Source of the DNA: Bisporella sp. PMI_857
Taxonomy: Eukaryota > Ascomycota > Leotiomycetes > Helotiales > Helotiaceae
Direction of reading: 5' to 3'
Length of the DNA stretch: 64,000 nucleotides
Assembly: GCA_021307315.1 (NCBI GenBank)
Contig: JAJSPD010000007.1
Span: 124,001-188,000, forward strand
Made by a program: the position numbers and the translations under genes. The notes beneath the pieces were generated by a model that worked only from the letters and a program-made list of their open reading frames with translations, did no database searches and was not told the DNA's origin. Numbering within the stretch: position 1 is the first letter of the stretch; every line of letters starts with the position of its first letter. Shown one piece after another: positions 35,045 through 45,720 of this stretch.

Positions 35045-37240
35045 ACCGAAAATGGCTATCATTTGTATGATAAGGATACTGTTTGTACTATGTATATATA
35101 ATAGTTCATTCAATCGGGTTTACGCACATTCTGAGCAAATTCGTCACACTTCACATAGCTTTCATGCACCTATACTGCAGGAATTCTGACCAAAAGTTCT
35201 CAGGAATTAGGCTTGACAAAGCTTCTATAAGTGCTATTTCTCCTGGGTGGAATGAACAAAACCCATTGAAAGCCTAGGTACTTAGGCTTACTCACAAATT
35301 TAGTAGCTCATATAGTCTATCTGACGTGGGCGGTTTGTTTCCATATGCCTCTTATCTACTTCCTTTAGACATTGAAAACTAGGATAATTACGTTGGATAG
35401 AAGCCGATATAGTGCCTACCAAAGCCAAAGTAATTTACATCCTTTCAGCACATTCTCCCTTTTTAGTCTGCCGGCTAGTTATAGAATCATGCAAAGCCGG
35501 GTGAGATATCAACTACTCATACTGAGAAGAGTTGTCCCTAAAGCCCATGCTGTCTCTACAAGATCAGCATGACATTTACCTTTTGATCTTCCGCCGTGGC
35601 TCATTGTGCTGCCTTTTAGAAAATCGTAGATATATCCATTCTATGGAAAGTCGGATGGTAGACCATTCAAAGGGAGCAAGCACGTATTCAAAGCTGTCGG
35701 ATTGCCGAATTATAAATACAAGCGTATTCAGCACCAGCATGCATTTCAATCCAAAATCGCTTCGGATCTAAGGTCAGTTTGCAAAGGGCTAGCAGATGCA
35801 GCGAGGAATTAGTGTTGAAGAGAGGGTGGCTTACCTCTGGCCTAAGCTCGATGGTGTTATGAAAGGTTGCAGCATTTTGTATGAATTATTAGAGCACTGT
35901 TATAGTATTCTCATCATTCTTTCACTGACTATAAAAGAATTGCCTTTATACATCTTTTACTCTTGTGTGCATATCCTTTGACTGACTATTTAGCACAACC
36001 GAACTGGATCTGTGAAACCCCGTTCTCATGCTCGACACGATTGGCTGACTGAAGATGGGAGCACGAAACCAGATCTGGAAGGAAACCTGATCAAAATTGG
36101 AGACATCTAGGTAATAGCATAGAACTAGCTTCCGGTGTATCAATTTGCCTATAACACTCTTACAACCCATCTGGGCCGCTTTCTCATTCTCACCTACACT
36201 GTTTAGTGGCTTAGGTACATAGCTTTCGGCGCCTACTCCAAATGTCTATAGACTCGAGAACTAGTCTGGGGGATGGTTGAAATATTTGAGTGAAACATGA
36301 GGGTAGTTTCTATCAAGGGACAGGACTGATTACTCCAACGCAGGACTCAGTTTAACTATTTCCCATTCCCAGACTTCTCCCATAGGCTCTTAATATGCTG
36401 CCTGAGTACCTCCATGAACAGTGGTTATAAAATGACTATCTATTGTGAATGTGGCCATATGTGATAATTTGTATATCAAATCTGAAGACGCTTTCCCGGA
36501 GAGGTCGTTTTCCTTGTCCTAGTCTCCTGTGAGCGTTGCCTTTTACCTTGCTCTTAATTTTATATTCCCTGAAGCGTGTTCTCTAGATTAACCTGTAATA
36601 AAGACATTTTTCTCAGATTCATATAAGCCTAATGGCTGTGTAGAAGAGATACCACCCCAGTCCAAGGTTGGTAAAAATATATGGCTCTCCTCCAGGCCCA
36701 TACGACTACAGGACAGCTAGACGTGCTTCATCACAGATATATAGTAGAGATTAGAGCGGAGAGTGATGATAGGAGCAGGATTGATTGTGGCAAATGCACT
36801 CAGTATCGATGAATAGAGTTTGGTTGAACATATCGTATGTGCCACCATCTCTCATTGTGAAGAGGAAGAAGTTAGGGTCAACATCAAAGACATTGTGGCA
36901 GACTTCAAAGAAAAAATCGGTGATTTCAATAGCTATACCTATCTCCATATTTAATTGAACAGTTTGTTAAAGGTAGTTCTGGTACAGACATTCAAATAGA
37001 GAGACCACTTTAAGAGTTAAGTTGCTATGGCCCTACCCTAAATATTTAGACAGGGGTTATGACGCTATCTGCGCTCTAGTCCCTACAGAGCGTACGTATG
37101 GAGCTCGAAGCTTGGATCAATACCAACCTCTTCACGATCATTGCGATTTGTCTGATAACATTATATACTTAGAGCTGCGCAGACTCATAACCAATCCGCA
37201 CTGGTACATGGCAGTATTCTGGTCTTAGAGAGTTCTCATC
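35045..37240. other. Intergenic, 2.2 kb
   Basis: No gene is recognised upstream of MVP1. Sequence is AT-leaning with only short open frames. It contains GCCTAGGTA at 35272 followed closely by CTTAGGCTTA. Confidence 0.5.
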
Positions 37241-39677
37241 ATGTCTTTGTTTGGGCCGGAGGAGCCTTCGCCCGCCGCAACATCAAGGTCAAGAAACACT
37301 CTTTTCGATGATGAAGAGAGTTTTGGTCCAGCCTCGAAATCTTCATTATTCGCAGATGATAACGACTCAGGCTCTTCGCCATGGGACATGCCTACACCGA
37401 AGAAAGCCGCCCGGAGTGATTTGATCAAGAATCTTCTTCCAGCATCAGGCGTCCCCGATTTCTACATCAACACTTTCGATACCGTGATAAGTGGTGGCGA
37501 TGGCATCGGAGGCAAAATAAGTAGTGCTGGTGCCGCTAAGGTCTTAAGCGCGAGTAATCTGGCGGCCGATGATCAAAGTCGCATACATAACATCTTAAGT
37601 CCTGGCGGACAGCTTCTGGAACTAAGTAGAAACGAGTTCAACGTTTTGCTCGCATTGATTGGCCTAGCGCAAGAACATGAGGATATCACTCTTGATGGCG
37701 TAGATGAAAGGCGGAAAAGTGAGCAATCCTGCAGGCTTCCTGAGTGGACAATGGCTAACGATGAACTGCAGACTTGCCAGAACCCAAGCTACCAAGTCTA
37801 TCCAGAACACCCGCAGTTTCTGGTACTTCCGAGCTTGCTGCGAAACCGCCTCAAAGACCCGTCACCCCGCAAGCGGCGCCCGTGCAACCCCCCGTCTCGA
37901 TACAGAAGCCACGCCTTGTGAAAAAAGAGTCTTTGGGATTTCCTGAGGCTGATCCTTGGGGCAGCCCGGATATGCACCGAGGCCATAATCATGGCTCGAG
38001 TCCTCCTCGAATAAATGGCGTAGCACGAGAAAGCTCGTTCAACGGGACTCGGGAGCCGGTCAGGACGACTAGCGGCTTTACGACTGGTTCAACACATGGG
38101 TCGAATGGGAATTCTAATCAAGCACCAGACGATTCACAAAATGCTCCTGCTTCTGGAGGTTGGGGATCTTATGAGGGCGCTGCTGCCTCTGCCTTTACAG
38201 ATCCAACTAGCACAACAATCGGAGGCGAGGGCTTTGGTGGTTCAGGGGGAGGAGACGGCAATAGGCCGTCACAGATTCCACCAAGTCGATCATTTGGTAG
38301 TGGACGAGCCACAGGTGGACCGCCGGAAGAGAATATTGTGGTCGTACTTTTGCCAGAGAAAGAAGGCATGTTCATGTTCCAGCACCACAACTATCAAGTC
38401 ACTAGTATTCGAAGAGGCAGTAAGGTTGTGAGGAGATATAGCGACTTCGTATGGCTACTGGATTGCCTTCAGAAAAAATTTCCATTTCGTCAATTACCAC
38501 TTCTTCCACCCAAGAGAGTTGGAGGTAAGAATATACTTTTCTTCAAAAGTCTCTATTTTCATATACCAGCATATATGGACATAGCCTCCTGACTTCTCAT
38601 TTCGCATTATTATACTAATTCTCCTTTAGTGAATGGAAGCCATCTTGCTGCTGATAGCACCTTTATTGAGAAACGTCGCAGAGGTTTGGTTCGGTTTGCA
38701 AATGCGCTCGTCAGACATCCAGTTCTCAGCCAAGAACAACTCGTCATTATGTTCTTGACTGTTCCAACCGTAAGTTTCCTCTTTCAGATTCACACGCAGC
38801 TTTATTCATGCTGATCAGCATCAGGAGCTTGCCGTATGGCGCAAGCAAGCATCAATTGCTATACAGGAGGAATTTACAGGTAGGCCATTGCCTCCTGGAC
38901 TTGAGGACTCCTTACCTCCTACGCTGCAAGAACTGTTTGACACCACACGTACTGGCGTTCGTCGCTCCGCAGAAATCTATATCAACCTATGCAATCTGGT
39001 GGACCGTCTGTCTAAGCGCACTGAAGGCTTAGCTGCAGATCATCTCCGCTTATCTCTCTCGTTGCAATCTCTAGCAGATGCATCCCAGGATACCTATGCT
39101 ACCGATACAAATGACGTCCCACTTCTCAATGAGGGTCTCATTGCGACAGCCAAACATCTGTCAAACAGCCAAAGCCTACTAGTTGATGAAGCCAAAGCTT
39201 GGGACCAGGGAGTTCTCGAAGATCTGAAGAGGCAGCGAGATTCGCTCGTTAGCGTACGAGATATGTTTGATCGCCGTGAACGTTATGATAAGGATAACAT
39301 TCCCCAATTGGAGCGCAGGATTGCCAATAATGAAACAAAACTTATTGCAATTCGTGCCAAGCCCGAGGAATTAGTGAAGCCAGGCGAAGTAGAAAGGGTT
39401 ACAGAAGCCATCATCAAGGTTTGTTTACAATAGTTACTTTGCTCTTTGCCTCCTAACATCTCCTTAGGACAAAGAATCTATCGTTGCCCAGCATGCTCGA
39501 GGCGTATTCATTAAGGAGTGTATAAAAGATGAGCTTGTCTACTTCCAGCAGTCCCAATATCATGTCAGTCGATGGAGTCAGGATTGGGCGCAAGAACGTG
39601 TGAAGTATTCAGAGTTACAGTCCGAGAACTGGAAGCAGCTTCATGAGGAACTGGAGAGCATGCCGGTGGGGGAGTAA
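37241..39677 (+). CDS. MVP1: Sorting nexin Mvp1 (PX-BAR, SNX8-like)
   Basis: Five exons in phase: 37241-37718, 37772-38524, 38630-38769, 38825-39418, 39468-39677, giving 724 aa. An N-terminal region (1-160) starts MSLFGPEEPSP and contains LIKNLLPASGVPDFYINTFD, the Mvp1/EH-like segment. It is followed by a Pro/Gly/Ser-rich linker and then a PX domain at about 346-460 (RRGSKVVRRYSDFVWLLDCL is the phosphoinositide-binding block, with FRQLPLLPPKRVG). The C-terminal BAR-type coiled coil spans about 490-720 (GVRRSAEIYINLCNLVDRLSKRTEGL). Mvp1 acts at endosomes in retrograde sorting and vacuolar protein targeting and binds PI3P through PX. The exon 1 to 2 join (ERRK|N|LPEPKLPSL) is supported by phase. 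Length matches fungal Mvp1 proteins, which are longer than the yeast one. Confidence 0.95.
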
Positions 39678-40972
39678 CGAGTGTTTTATTCAATTTTGGA
39701 GCGGTTTTGTCATTTGAAATCATATTCCCCCTTGGCGTGTATTCATTAGCATTGAACGTCTAGGACAGGATGCTTACATTTCGGAATCAACCCTCACCGC
39801 TTTAACATAGTAACCAGTTTGATAATCTGAAGCGCTATGAGATGCTATAGATTCAGAATGATGCCTACTCATGGGTATTAACTAATTATGTGAGACAATA
39901 AAATTTCTTCAACCGACAAGACTAGGACGGAACTTTTGTCGACGTACAGTACTAGACAGTAAATAAGGGCCCAATCCTTGGCGTACCCGCTTAAACCCTG
40001 GTATTGCTTACTTTTGAAACTTAAATATTTCCGAATTTATAAAATGAAACAGTTTAAATTTAAAATTCCTAATAGGTTTTTATTTAAATCGATGTTGTTG
40101 CTAATAGAAATTATTATCAACATTAAAAATATAAGTTTAATTTTACAAAAATATTAAAAGTTTAAAACTTATGTTGAATTTCGCTTATTTTTGCTGTAAA
40201 ATCCAAAATTTTATGTATCCTTTAAAATCAACACAAAATTTGAATATAATAAACTAAAAATTTAAATATAAAAACACTAAATTCTAATTGAACTCCTTTT
40301 TATACTTTATATTTCTAACTTATAAAAAAAAAACTTTATAGCAAATATCAAATATATAACTAAAAAGTTGGTAACTTTTGGCGTAAAACAAGAGTTGGGC
40401 CCTTTTTTACTGCCGGGGACTGTACCATGGATACACCAACTCTTTGACCGAAATATACCAAAGCAAAGAACTTGAGGCGTAAGGATGGGCCAGAGATTCA
40501 CTTCTTTTGACTGTATACTAATGTGTATGTAGCTAATAGGATTATTACTTAACCACAACTAGTTTCTTTATTCGAAAGTCTTGTGTTAGTAAAATTTTAG
40601 ATTCGTTGACTTTACGCATATTTTGTTCGACCTCTCTTCTTTAAATATGTATTGGAGATGCCTCGGCCGGCTGTATCTCCGATTAGAGAGAAGCTGTCTA
40701 ACTCGAATCTCAAAATTCCACAGAGAGAGAAGACAAACAGAGTATGTAGTACAGCCTAGGTATTATATATTCGCCTGTGTTGGCTGCTCATACCCCCCTT
40801 TTCCAAATATGCCAAGACTCGGTAAAATGTGGCGTAATCTGTGGCTCAAGGTTATCAGACTGCCCCTCCATGAGACAACTTGACCCCCCGTCCATTTTCT
40901 ACAAACCTAAATCTGCTGGGGAACAGAAGACTTCGACAACCAAAAAGGAGAAGCTCAGCGACGTTCGTCAAT
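39678..40972. other. Intergenic, 1.3 kb, containing a MITE
   Basis: Between MVP1 and DCN1. The central 476 bp is the inverted-repeat element listed separately; the remainder shows no gene. Confidence 0.6.
39947..40422. mobile_element. Tc1/mariner-type MITE, AT-rich, with TIRs and TA target duplication
   Basis: The ends are inverted repeats of roughly 35 bp. Reading inwards, the left end contains CAGTAAATAAGGGCCCAA (from 39957) and the right end, on the opposite strand, CAGTAAAAAAGGGCCCAA. Both start CAGT and lie next to TA (39945-39946 and 40423-40424), the target duplication of the Tc1/mariner/pogo superfamily. The interior, about 40010-40370, is extremely AT-rich with no coding frame, so it cannot encode a transposase. 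The AT richness could come from repeat-induced point mutation (RIP) of a former transposon, or be native to the MITE. Size, ends and target duplication make this the clearest mobile element of the window. Confidence 0.82.
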
Positions 40973-43171
40973 ATGGCACCACTCACTTCTGGACAAAAGT
41001 CAACTCTTCGGCAATACATGGAGTTCACTGGTCAGAGTGAAAAGCAAGCTACAAAGGTGAGATGGTCCACACAACGGTCTGGAAGTAACGTGCTGATAGC
41101 ACTTTCCTGCGCAGGCGCTCAAAGCTACAGGATGGAAGTTAGAACTAGCAGCCAACAGGTAAGGGAGTTCTGATCTTGGATTATACCATAATAGAAGCAT
41201 GCAATCTTGGAAGTTGGGCCGCCTTAAAGAACCATTCATCAATAGTCTGCAACAATGAGACGGGTGTCTCCCAAGGAATACTTCTATTCATATCCGAACC
41301 GCAGTATGTATATTACTCTGCACATCTCACAAGACTCCTTGTAGGCTAATGTGCTACCTAATTATAGTCATTACCGACATCCGACCTTTATACAATGTGG
41401 ATGTGGACGCGGTCTTGGTTGAGTTTTGGAATCACCGACGTCTTTCCGCAAAACATTATAAAGGCAGAACGTCGCACATAGGCACAGATAGAGCAAGGCC
41501 CTATGGCAAGCGGCCCGTATTCGCTTTTGAAGAGGGCGGGGATCGCGGATTATCTCGCCTCCACATTCTCGGTGATGGCGTTAGGTGCAATGTTATCGTA
41601 AGCGTTCGCAGACCAGAGGCGACGCTTGCTCCAGATTACTATTGGGAAGATCCATATCCCGGCGACATACACCCTCGACGTCCAATACCATCTGAATACT
41701 ACTTGCCACTCTTTCTCCTGCAGGAGATTGGCGTGCGTCCCAAACTTGAAATTTCAAATCGTCAATATGTGACTGAGAGTGAGGACGGGACATCTGAAAC
41801 GGCCGCTGACAGTAGAGCTGGGTCACTGCAATCATTATCACCTTCCGAAAGTCCTAAGCGCAGACACAGCTTAGAACTCTTCAAACTTCAGCTTCCACAA
41901 CAGCGTCCTAGACTACCTTACAAGGATCAAATAGCGCTTGAAACCCAAGCTATGGATCAGGAAATGAAACTGCTACCAGCGCATACGAAGCGACCTATAA
42001 TCCATAGGACTCTTTCAACCCCGCCACTTTCAAAATATAAACGATCCGCATGTCCTTCACCGCGTATTTTACGCATTGCCTTGCCCAAGCGCGATCCACA
42101 TGGCATTCCCCTCAGCAAGAAGGCTGAGACCTATTTGCAACTCGAAAGTAAAGATATTGGTATGCAGTCGGATTGTACATCGCTACTCCAGAAACCGATG
42201 AAAGCTACAACATCTATTTTACTCCGTAGGAACCAGTCAGATGTGTCGCTTCAAAGGGTAGAAATTGTAGCGGAGACAATCACATGGCAACCAAGCACAT
42301 CCTTTTCTGACAATTCATCAATTCAGGATGCCAGATCAACATACCATATTATTGATGCTAACCCAAGGACTACTAGTTACTTTGCGGATGGAAAAAGCGC
42401 ATCCAGCTCCAAGGACAAAGAGGAGAAAGAGAAGTTGGCACAGCTCTTTGAAAATTATCGAGGTAAGGCTTGTATATCCAGATACTCTAATCTTAATGTT
42501 CAAGTCTAAGTTCAGGGCAGAGTCAACTGATGAGGAGGGTCAAATCAATGTTAATGGCTTGGTCAAATACTTTGAGGACATCGGCCTAGACCTTGAAAGT
42601 GTTGGTTTCCTTGTTCCGGTCGAAATAATACAAGCGCCTGCCATGGGAACCAGCACTAAAGATGGCTTTATCGATGGCTGGAAGGCTATTGGGTAATGGA
42701 CTATTGTCTGCTACTGTTACTGATTGACTGACATATTACAGTGCAGATAATCTCTCGAAGCAAAAGGTTCACGTTGCCGGCCAGATCAAGAAACTCAGCA
42801 CTGATACAGACCTACTCAAACGAGTCTACAGACATGCTTTTATCTTCGCTAAGGAAAAGGACCAGAAGGCGATACCACTTGAGACAGCGATCGTATTCTG
42901 GGGTTTATTGTTCAATGAGCCAAGCAAGCCCTGGATCACAAGCTCAACAAATTGGATCGACTTATGGATCGGATTCTTGAAAGCAAAATGGACCAAGAGT
43001 GTGAATAAAGACATGTGGAACCAGACTTTCGAATTCTTTCTGAAGACCTTGCAAGATGAAACACTGAGCTTTTGGAGCGAGGATGGTGCATGGCCTGGTG
43101 TTATAGATGACTTCGTTGCATATGCCAAAGAGAAGAGGGGAGATACAACAGAGAGCATGGAAACAGACTAG
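40973..43171 (+). CDS. DCN1: Dcn1, defective in cullin neddylation (UBA + DCUN1)
   Basis: Five exons in phase: 40973-41056, 41115-41158, 42377-42462, 42521-42692, 42742-43171, giving 271 aa, the normal Dcn1 length. Residues 5-45 form the UBA-like domain (GQKSTLRQYMEFTGQSEKQATKALKATGWKLELAANSYF). The DCUN1/PONY domain follows (LAQLFENYR.., VNGLVKYFEDIGLDLES, GFIDGWKAIGADNLSKQK, FIFAKEKDQKAIPLETAIVFWGLLF, WIGFLKAKWTKSVNKDMWNQTFEFF, WPGVIDDFVAYAKEK). Dcn1 is a scaffold E3 that helps Ubc12 attach Nedd8/Rub1 to cullins. The join AACAG|T..TTTGCG restores ANSYFADGK and defines a 1218-nt second intron, ten to twenty times longer than others here. That intron contains a long open frame described separately. 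The exon 4 acceptor (42521) was chosen because it keeps frame; a nearby AG is possible. Confidence 0.88.
41255..42509 (+). CDS. Unknown protein encoded inside the large DCN1 intron (nested gene or alternative DCN1 isoform)
   Basis: A tentative first exon 41255-41303 starts MRRVSPKEYFYSYPNR. It joins over a 64-nt GTATGT..ATAG intron, in phase, to an exon from 41368 that stays open to a stop at 42507-42509, 381 codons in all. The first about 120 residues look folded (ITDIRPLYNVDVDAVLVEFW, RPVFAFEEGGDRGLSRLHIL, DYYWEDPYPGDIHPRR); the rest is Ser/Pro/basic and disordered. I do not recognise it. The frame is the same as DCN1 exon 3, which it runs straight into at 42377. If it is spliced at the DCN1 donor at 42462, the product continues through DCN1 exons 4 and 5, giving 581 aa with a complete C-terminal neddylation domain but no UBA. 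So three readings remain: an overlapping nested gene ending at 42509, an alternative-promoter Dcn1 isoform, or chance openness, which 360 codons make unlikely. Confidence 0.5.
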
Positions 43172-43372
43172 ACTGGTGATTGAGGAATTTTAAATGGCAA
43201 GGCTGGGATTACTCTTGATCGCTTGAGCGAGCATTATATGGCGTCTACGGGATCGATCAACCGGGTTCATTGTGCCAAAACTTAATGAACATTATACAAA
43301 AACCCGAGCTTTATGGCGTGACGTCTCAAATTAATCTTCTATACCCAGGAAAACCCATTCGCCATGTAATCC

Positions 43373-43877
43373 CTATAATTCAAGCTTCTTATCCATGTTA
43401 TTCCAAGGTACAGTCCCTTCAATTTTGCTTATACTCTCAAGAGTTCCATCGCCTAATTTCACGGAGCTGAACTTGACCATCCGTGGATCCAAACTCAGTG
43501 TCTGCCTGACCTTATCCTGTGTTTTGCTCGATGCATCGTATCTCATGACAAAGTAGTGGCCATCGGTGTAGAAAGTTTGATGCTTGTAGACCTTCTTGGG
43601 AAGACCGAATATACCCCAATTCTTGATCCCTCGAATGGCGCCGCCATCTTGGAGAATCAGCGCGCCTGCGGTCTTTGCGATTCTAAGCCACATTAGCGCC
43701 CAAATTCGGTTTCAATTGGCTATGAGACGCACTCCTTGACATCTTCGAGAGAGGACTTGACGGCTTTGTTCTTCCCTTGGGGAATGAACGGTCTGACCTG
43801 CGATGTTGTTAGATGGTTGATGGGTTACTTGATTGCGAAGGGCATGGTCTTACGACAGCGATCAGCTCATATAACAT
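43373..43877 (-). CDS. MRP17: Mitochondrial small-subunit ribosomal protein bS6m (yeast Mrp17)
   Basis: Three exons, 43854-43877, 43733-43797 and 43373-43682, in phase, give 132 aa. The 24-nt first exon encodes MLYELIAV, which joins to VRPFIPQGK and then DVKE|IAKTAGALIL, the standard opening of fungal bS6m. The S6 fold is supported by GGAIRGIKNWGIFGLPKKVYKHQTFYTDGHYFVMRYDASSKTQDKVRQTLSLDPRMVKFSSVKLG. Length is normal for the mitochondrial form. There is no cleavable presequence, as in yeast Mrp17. The gene is convergent with DCN1 (201 bp between stops) and divergent from RRB1 (231 bp between starts). Confidence 0.92.
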
Positions 43878-44108
43878 GGCTGACGCTAGCTATGCGTATT
43901 TCGATGTATTTCAAGAGTAGGTATGTTCTAGGTCGGTTTAGAATTAAATTCCCTGTCCAACTTCGGGGATAAGTTTTGCCGAGAGATGTGGAGACTGATT
44001 GTGAGATAAGAAAAAAAGTTCCAGATGTCTTGCGTTAACACATTCAGGTTTTTCTGCCGCACAATTGATAATTACGATTAGCTTTATAAATTTCGAACGG
44101 AGAGCAAA
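43878..44108. promoter_or_regulatory. Shared divergent promoter bS6m / RRB1
   Basis: 231 bp separate the two start codons. A mitoribosomal gene and a cytosolic-ribosome assembly gene are transcribed away from each other, which would allow joint growth control; this is inference. No motif was confirmed. Confidence 0.5.
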
Positions 44109-45720
44109 ATGTCTAAACGTCCAGCAGAAGATTACGAGAACGGGGGGACGCCGTTGAAAGGCGGAGAACGAGAACAAAAGGCAGATGTACCAGATGAGGT
44201 GGGGGAATTCGAGGATGAGTTTGAGGACGAATTTGAGAGCGATGATGAGATTCTCGAGGCAGGAGTTGATGGGAGGCCAGATGCGGAGAGGGAAGCAGAG
44301 GAGAAAGCTGGTGAGGGGTTTCTTTGTTCTTCCATTCTTTTGGGGTCATATTTGCTAACAATACACAGATAATATGGATGTAGACCAGCAGACTTTCATC
44401 GTTGGGAGGAATAAGTTAGAGCCAGGGCAAACGATGTCCCCTGATCTTTCTACTTATGACATGTTACATCAATTATCAACAGAATGGCCCTGCCTCTCTT
44501 TCGACATCATCAAAGATGGCTTAGGTGATGATAGGTCAACTTACCCTGCTACGATGTATGCAGTTGCCGGAACTCAGGCTGATCCTTCTCGGGCGAAGGA
44601 AAACAAGTTGATGGTTTACAAATTCAGTGGTTTGAGTAGAGAGGAGCGAGAGCGTGATGAAGAGAGCGACTCTGACGACGATGAAGAAGATGCGGAGCCA
44701 ATTTTGGAGCACAAGGCAATTCCCTTGTCCTCTACTACAAATCGCATACGAGCACACCAGACACCTGCCTCAGACTCGTCACGACCGCCTACCACTCTCA
44801 CGGCTTCTTGGACGGAAGCAGGAGAAGTTCTAATCCACGACGTTACCCCTCATCTGACCTCATTCGACGTGCCAGGAACATTGATTACGCCGCAACAAAA
44901 CAAGCCTCTTTCTACGTTGAGGATGCACAAGAGTGAAGGATATGGTCTCGACTGGTCTCCTCTCTTCTCTACCGGAAAGCTGATTACGGGTGATAATAAT
45001 GGCACTATATACGTTACGACACGCACAGCAGGTGGCGGCTGGGCCACAGACTCGAGGCCCTTAACCGGACATACCGGATCCATCGAAGAACTGCAATGGA
45101 GCCCATCAGAGAAGAATGTTTTTGCATCTGCATCTAGTGATGGAGCCATCAAAATATGGGACGTCCGAAGTAAAAGTCGAACAGCAGCTCTCAGCATGCA
45201 AGTTAGCAATACAGATGTGAATGTTATGTCTTGGTCCCACCAAACTAACCATCTTCTGGCTTCTGGCGATGAAGACGGAGTTTGGGCGGTTTGGGACATG
45301 AGACAATGGAAGTCTAGCACGACCTCTGTAAAAGGCTCAAAGTCGAGTGCGGTGGCTTCCTTCAACCACCATAAAGAGCAGATTACAAGTATCGAGTGGC
45401 ATCCTACGGACGACAGTATCATTGCAGTTGCTGCTGGTGATAATACTTTGACCCTGTGGGATTTAGCTGTAGAGCTCGACGATGAGGAAAGTAAGGATAC
45501 TGGAGGCGTAGCTGATGTTCCACCTCAACTCCTGGTAAGTGGTTATGCTTCATTACATTCACCACATGAGTAAATACTGACTTAAGTGGCACAGTTTGTT
45601 CATTATATGGAGCAAGTGCGAGAAATGCACTGGCATCCACAGATTCCTGGCTGTGTGGTTAGTACTGGCAGTAGTGGAGGATTGGGCAAGTTCAACGTTT
45701 TCAAGACGATTAGTGTCTAA
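44109..45720 (+). CDS. RRB1: Rrb1/GRWD1 ribosome-assembly WD40 chaperone
   Basis: Three exons, 44109-44310, 44369-45534 and 45595-45720, in phase, give 497 aa. An acidic N-terminus ([15 protein letters not shown]) precedes the histone-binding-like segment with [21 protein letters not shown], the hallmark of Rrb1/RBAP-type WD40 proteins. A second acidic stretch ([13 protein letters not shown]) lies in the first blades. Clear WD repeats: [112 protein letters not shown], and the ending [24 protein letters not shown]. In yeast Rrb1 escorts ribosomal protein uL3 (Rpl3) to nascent 60S particles in the nucleus. The C-terminus FNVFKTISV is typical. Confidence 0.95.

Noticed and set aside
35532..36170. 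Several 60-80 codon frames upstream of MVP1
   Set aside because: Short, overlapping on both strands and without recognisable families.
44113..45422. Minus-strand frames opposite RRB1
   Set aside because: Antisense of the acidic and WD40 coding sequence; Ser-rich composition is the mirror of GAG/GAT codons.
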